From: Nocardiopsis sp. CNT312
Lineage (GTDB): Bacteria > Actinomycetota > Actinomycetes > Streptosporangiales > Streptosporangiaceae
DNA: 64,000 bases
Direction of reading: 5' to 3'
Assembly (NCBI RefSeq): GCF_000515115.1
Contig: NZ_KI911538.1
Coordinates: forward strand, 76,803 to 140,802
Under the pieces are notes generated by a model that saw nothing but the letters and a program-made list of their open reading frames with translations, did not search any database and was not told the origin of the DNA. Numbering within the stretch: position 1 is the first letter of the stretch; each line of letters starts with the position of its first letter. A program made the position numbers and the translations under genes. Positions 61,375-64,000 of the stretch are shown here, in pieces.

Positions 61375-61934
61375 CAGAATCCTCCCTCCTGCTCGCCGAT
61401 GTCCTTCATGATGCCCATCAGACGGGCCGGGGTAAACAGTTGGCTTCGGGGGAGGTGGACGGTCCGGGTTCCGCCGATCTCCTCCGACGTGGCGAGGGCG
61501 TCGGCCGACTGCCAGTACATCCTGCTCCTGGTGACGAGGCCCTCCTCGTCGACGGAGAGCCACGGTTCGGGCTCCCGGGGGACGAGCAGCACACCGAGGT
61601 AGGCCGGGATGTACCGCTTGCCCCTGGTGAGCTTGTGGAAGGGCTTCGCCTTCATCGGCCACGCCATGTGGTCGTCGTTGAGGTAGCGGTGCTGGGTCGT
61701 GCACTTGAGCTGGAGTTCGAACTGGGGGCCGTAGTAGCGGTGGTACTCGGCGGAGGAGACCAGGGTGATGTCGACGCCGTCGTAGTCGGTCTCGTGGGTC
61801 TTGATGGAGCATCCGGCCGTGTAGGCGATCATGCGGGTGAAGGCCAGGCTGAAGTGCTCCTGTCGGGCGTTCATGGGCAGTTGGCCGTCGACGAGGTCGT
61901 CCACCCCTAGGGGACCTTCGTCGGCTACGGTCAT
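61374..61934 (-). CDS. DUF4365 protein (PD-(D/E)xK nuclease-like fold)
   Basis: Protein of 186 residues matching DUF4365: QEHFSLAFTRMIAYTAGCSI, then DYDGVDITLVSS and FELQLKCTTQ, which supply the Asp and the ELQLK residues of a restriction-nuclease-like site, and the family end PAYLGVLLVPREPEPWLSV. The ATG at 61934 has GGGAG 6 bases upstream. Such proteins are frequent in defence-associated and mobile regions, but their role is unproven. Confidence 0.8.
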   Translation of the reverse strand: MTVADEGPLGVDDLVDGQLPMNARQEHFSLAFTRMIAYTAGCSIKTHETDYDGVDITLVSSAEYHRYYGPQFELQLKCTTQHRYLNDDHMAWPMKAKPFHKLTRGKRYIPAYLGVLLVPREPEPWLSVDEEGLVTRSRMYWQSADALATSEEIGGTRTVHLPRSQLFTPARLMGIMKDIGEQEGGF

Positions 61935-62028
61935 GCGTCTCCCAGCGAAGCGCGGCCATGACGCCGACAGTGTAGCGGTGCCCGGTGACGCCCTCCCGAC
62001 TGCTGGGGAACCGTGCGGGGAAGACCCG

Positions 62029-62613
62029 TCAACGCGGCCCCAGACCGTTGTACAGCACGTCGAGGACCTCGCGCAGTTGTGCGTCGGGGGCGGTGGGCGA
62101 GGAGTCGGCCGTGAACATCGCGAGCCCGTGCACGGTGGCGGACACCGCCGTGGCGAGGGCGGCCGGGTCCCCGTCGACGACCTCCCCGGCGGCCTGGCCC
62201 TCCGCGATGGGGCGCACCACCGTCTCCAGGATGCGCTCGACGGCCTCGGTGAGTTCCTCGGGGGCGTTCGGGCTGTGCTTGCGCGCGTACATGAGGTCGA
62301 GCAGCGCCGCGTGCTCGACCGCGAAGCCCACGTAGGCGCGCGCCAGGAGGAAGAGGCGTTCACGCGCGGTCTCCGCGCCTGCGACGGCGGGCTCCAGATA
62401 CCCGTTGAGCCGTTCGAAGCCGGTGAGCGCCAGCGCGTCCAGCAGCGTCTGCTTGTCCTTGAAGTGGCGGCCCGGGGCGGCGTGGCTCACCCCTGCCTCG
62501 CGCGCGAGTTCGCGCAGGGACAGCGCCTCCGGTCCCCGCTTCTCCAGTGCGCGTTCGGCACCCGCGAGGAGAGCGGCGCGCAGGTCACCGTGGTGGTAGG
62601 GGCGGTCGGCCAT
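62029..62613 (-). CDS. TetR-family transcriptional regulator
   Basis: Protein of 194 residues: YHHGDLRAALLAGAERALEKRG and LSLRELAREAGVSHAAPGRHF form the helix-turn-helix typical of TetR proteins; the C-terminal ligand domain (LYARKHSPNAPEEL region onward) fits the TetR_C_33-like group. It is divergent from an SDR gene 90 bases away, which it probably represses. Confidence 0.92.
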   Translation of the reverse strand: MADRPYHHGDLRAALLAGAERALEKRGPEALSLRELAREAGVSHAAPGRHFKDKQTLLDALALTGFERLNGYLEPAVAGAETARERLFLLARAYVGFAVEHAALLDLMYARKHSPNAPEELTEAVERILETVVRPIAEGQAAGEVVDGDPAALATAVSATVHGLAMFTADSSPTAPDAQLREVLDVLYNGLGPR

Positions 62614-62703
62614 GGCCCCAGCATAGAACGGCCCCCCGGCGCGCCCCCACAGCGGTCGCGACCGTCGTGGACAAGGTGCGCCGCCTTCCCCTACTTTGGC
62701 GCG

Positions 62704-63594
62704 ATGGAGACGCAAGCGGTCATCATCCCCGACCTCAGCGGCCGCACGGCGGTCGTCACCGGAGCCAACAGCGGACTCGGCCTGGAGACCGCACGCATCC
62801 TCGCCCGCAAGGGCATGCGCGTGGTCCTGGCGGTCCGCAGTGAAGACAAGGGCCGCGAGGCCGCCGCCACGATCGAGGGCACGACGGAGGTCCGCCCGCT
62901 CGACCTCGCCGACCTCGCCTCGGTGCGCGCGTTCGCCGAGGGGTGGGAGGGCGGCATCCACCTGCTGATCAACAACGCGGGAGTGATGGCGCTCCCCGAG
63001 TCGCGCACCGAGGACGGGTTCGAGACCCAGCTCGGTGTGAACCACCTGGGCCACTTCGCCCTCACCAACCTGCTCCTGCCGCACGTCACCGGCAGGGTCG
63101 TCACCGTCACCTCCGACATGCACAAGATGGCCAAGGGCATCGACTTCGACGACCTCCAGATGGAGGGCGGCTACCACCCGGCCAAGGCCTACGCCCAGTC
63201 CAAGCTGGCCAACCTGCTGTTCACCCTGGAATTGCAGCGCCGCCTGGAGGAGACGGGCTCGACGGTGCTCTCGGTCGCCGCCCACCCCGGCTACGCCGCC
63301 ACCAACCTCCAGGGCCACACCGGCAACCCCGTCCTGCACCGTCTGCTCGCCGTGGCCAACACGGTGGTCGCCCAGAAGGCCGCCGTGGGCGCGCTGCCCA
63401 CGATCTACGCCGCCACCCAGGACGTCCCCGGGGCCGCCCTCGCCGGGCCCAAGGGCATGGGCGGCATGCGGGGCGCCCCCGCCTTGGCGAGCCGCAGCGA
63501 GGCCGCCTGGGACTCGATCGCGGCCCGGCGTCTGTGGACGGTCTCCGAGGAACTCACCGGGGTCCGGTTCCCCGAGAAGGACCTGCGCGGCTGA
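62704..63594 (+). CDS. Short-chain dehydrogenase/reductase
   Basis: Protein of 296 residues: cofactor loop VVTGANSGLGLETARILA, NNAGVMALP, and the catalytic AKAYAQSKLANLLF (YxxxK), with serine in VTVTSDMHK. The order resembles the retinol-dehydrogenase/WWOX-like SDRs common in actinobacteria. The Arg after the beta2 strand (AVRSEDKG) favours NADP(H). Substrate unknown. Confidence 0.92.
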   Translation: METQAVIIPDLSGRTAVVTGANSGLGLETARILARKGMRVVLAVRSEDKGREAAATIEGTTEVRPLDLADLASVRAFAEGWEGGIHLLINNAGVMALPESRTEDGFETQLGVNHLGHFALTNLLLPHVTGRVVTVTSDMHKMAKGIDFDDLQMEGGYHPAKAYAQSKLANLLFTLELQRRLEETGSTVLSVAAHPGYAATNLQGHTGNPVLHRLLAVANTVVAQKAAVGALPTIYAATQDVPGAALAGPKGMGGMRGAPALASRSEAAWDSIAARRLWTVSEELTGVRFPEKDLRG

Positions 63595-63620
63595 GAGCGT
63601 TCCGCGGGGCGCAGGGGAAC

Positions 63621-63658
63621 GGCCCGCCACCGCCCGGGTCAGGGGGCGGCGGCGGGCC
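63621..63658. terminator. Bidirectional terminator between SDR and penicillin acylase genes
   Basis: GGCCCGCCACCGCCC (63621-63635) pairs with GGGCGGCGGCGGGCC (63644-63658), one mismatch in 15, between the stops of two convergent genes. Confidence 0.75.
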
Positions 63659-63670
63659 GGGTCTTGCGCG

Positions 63671-64000
63671 CTAGGGCACGAGCAGCAGCTCGTCCACGGC
63701 GGCCGCCTCGACCGCCTCACGCGTCACCGCGAACGGCAGGGTCTCGCCCCGCGCCCACAGCTCCAGTTGGTTGTCGTAGTCCTCGTGGAAGGCGTGTCCG
63801 GAGTTGCCGGTCAGGTGGATCCAGGTGGAGGCGTCCCGGTCGGCCAGGTCCACGACCATGCGCATCGACGGCACCGCCGTGATCTCGTAGCCGTGCTCCG
63901 CGCGCCAGCCGGTGGCGTTGACGATGCTGGACCCGCCCGCGCTCTCCACCGGCCCCCGGTTGACCAGCCACTCCACCGGACCGATCCCGGAGGTGCCGAA
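63671..64000 (-). CDS. Penicillin acylase family protein, C-terminal part (cut by window edge)
   Basis: The last 109 residues of a protein whose start lies beyond the right edge. PVEWLVNRGPVESAGGSSIVNA and AVPSMRMVVDLADRDASTW, then LTGNSGHAFHEDYDNQLELW, are conserved near the end of the beta chain of Ntn-hydrolase penicillin/cephalosporin/AHL acylases. The catalytic N-terminal serine of the beta chain is not in the window. Confidence 0.9.
   Translation of the reverse strand, partial: FGTSGIGPVEWLVNRGPVESAGGSSIVNATGWRAEHGYEITAVPSMRMVVDLADRDASTWIHLTGNSGHAFHEDYDNQLELWARGETLPFAVTREAVEAAAVDELLLVP

Noticed and set aside
1-64000. CRISPR arrays, rRNA genes, integrases or insertion sequences
   Set aside because: None seen: no regularly spaced repeats of 20 bases or more, no transposase motifs and no rRNA-like stretch other than the 16-base complement at 24.2 kb.

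Overview
The window comes from a high-GC actinobacterium, most likely Nocardiopsaceae (Nocardiopsis, Thermobifida or a relative). Supporting signs are frequent GTG starts and GC-rich third positions, actinobacterial genes (Rex with hemACD, GlnR, bS22, MshA, PhoRP/PhoU, CarD, MurT/GatD) and a CelR/CebR-type operator of the kind described in Thermobifida and Streptomyces. The genus assignment is an inference from gene content and order.

Left part (about 0.6-16.5 kb): GlnR, a MoaD-like protein and a small glutaredoxin precede rex, which sits behind its own Rex operator and leads hemA, hemC, a cobA-hemD fusion and hemB. A primase/polymerase-domain protein, RraA, hemL, a histidine phosphatase, ribosomal protein bS22, an epimerase-like protein, a HAD-IB phosphatase, a membrane-ABM fusion and a DUF2993 lipoprotein-like protein follow.

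Sulfur and envelope part (16.5-30 kb): a Cys-rich leader peptide of the mycobacterial Ms5788A type precedes a rhodanese sulfurtransferase and DUF1416. Then come a degenerate-P-loop membrane protein, murT/gatD (lipid II amidation), a wrecked HigBA toxin-antitoxin remnant, YgfZ, a striking element complementary to the 16S rRNA 3' end, a nitrobindin-like protein, a GIDE-type membrane protein, DsrE, gpmA, YbjN and mshA behind a SigR-like promoter.

Middle part (30-51.6 kb): DUF523/DUF1722, photolyase, CPBP protease, macro-domain protein, BlaI/M56 pair, a large membrane hydrolase, two tandem YpfJ-like zinc peptidases, a DUF2207 protein, dtd, phoP-phoR divergent from phoU with PHO boxes between them, carD-ispF (ispD is missing from its usual slot), cysS, rlmB and tRNA-Thr.

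Right part (51.6-64 kb) is accessory. Its core is an apparently undescribed peptide system: two small paralogous precursors, each with six cysteines and an AxA-terminated leader, followed on the same strand by MauE-like and MauD-like thiol-redox proteins, an ABC exporter and an S26 peptidase, with a convergent SARP regulator. Each precursor promoter carries three heptamer direct repeats 11 bp apart, ending exactly 8 bp before a -10 element, which is the classical SARP box layout. The SARP gene has a perfect 20-bp CelR/CebR-like operator over its start of transcription. A stand-alone EF-G paralogue lies directly upstream of the second precursor and is a candidate self-protection gene. Beyond it are DUF1918, a DUF4365 nuclease-fold protein with an unknown partner, a TetR/SDR pair and the C-terminal end of a penicillin acylase. 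I see no CRISPR array, rRNA gene or intact insertion sequence.
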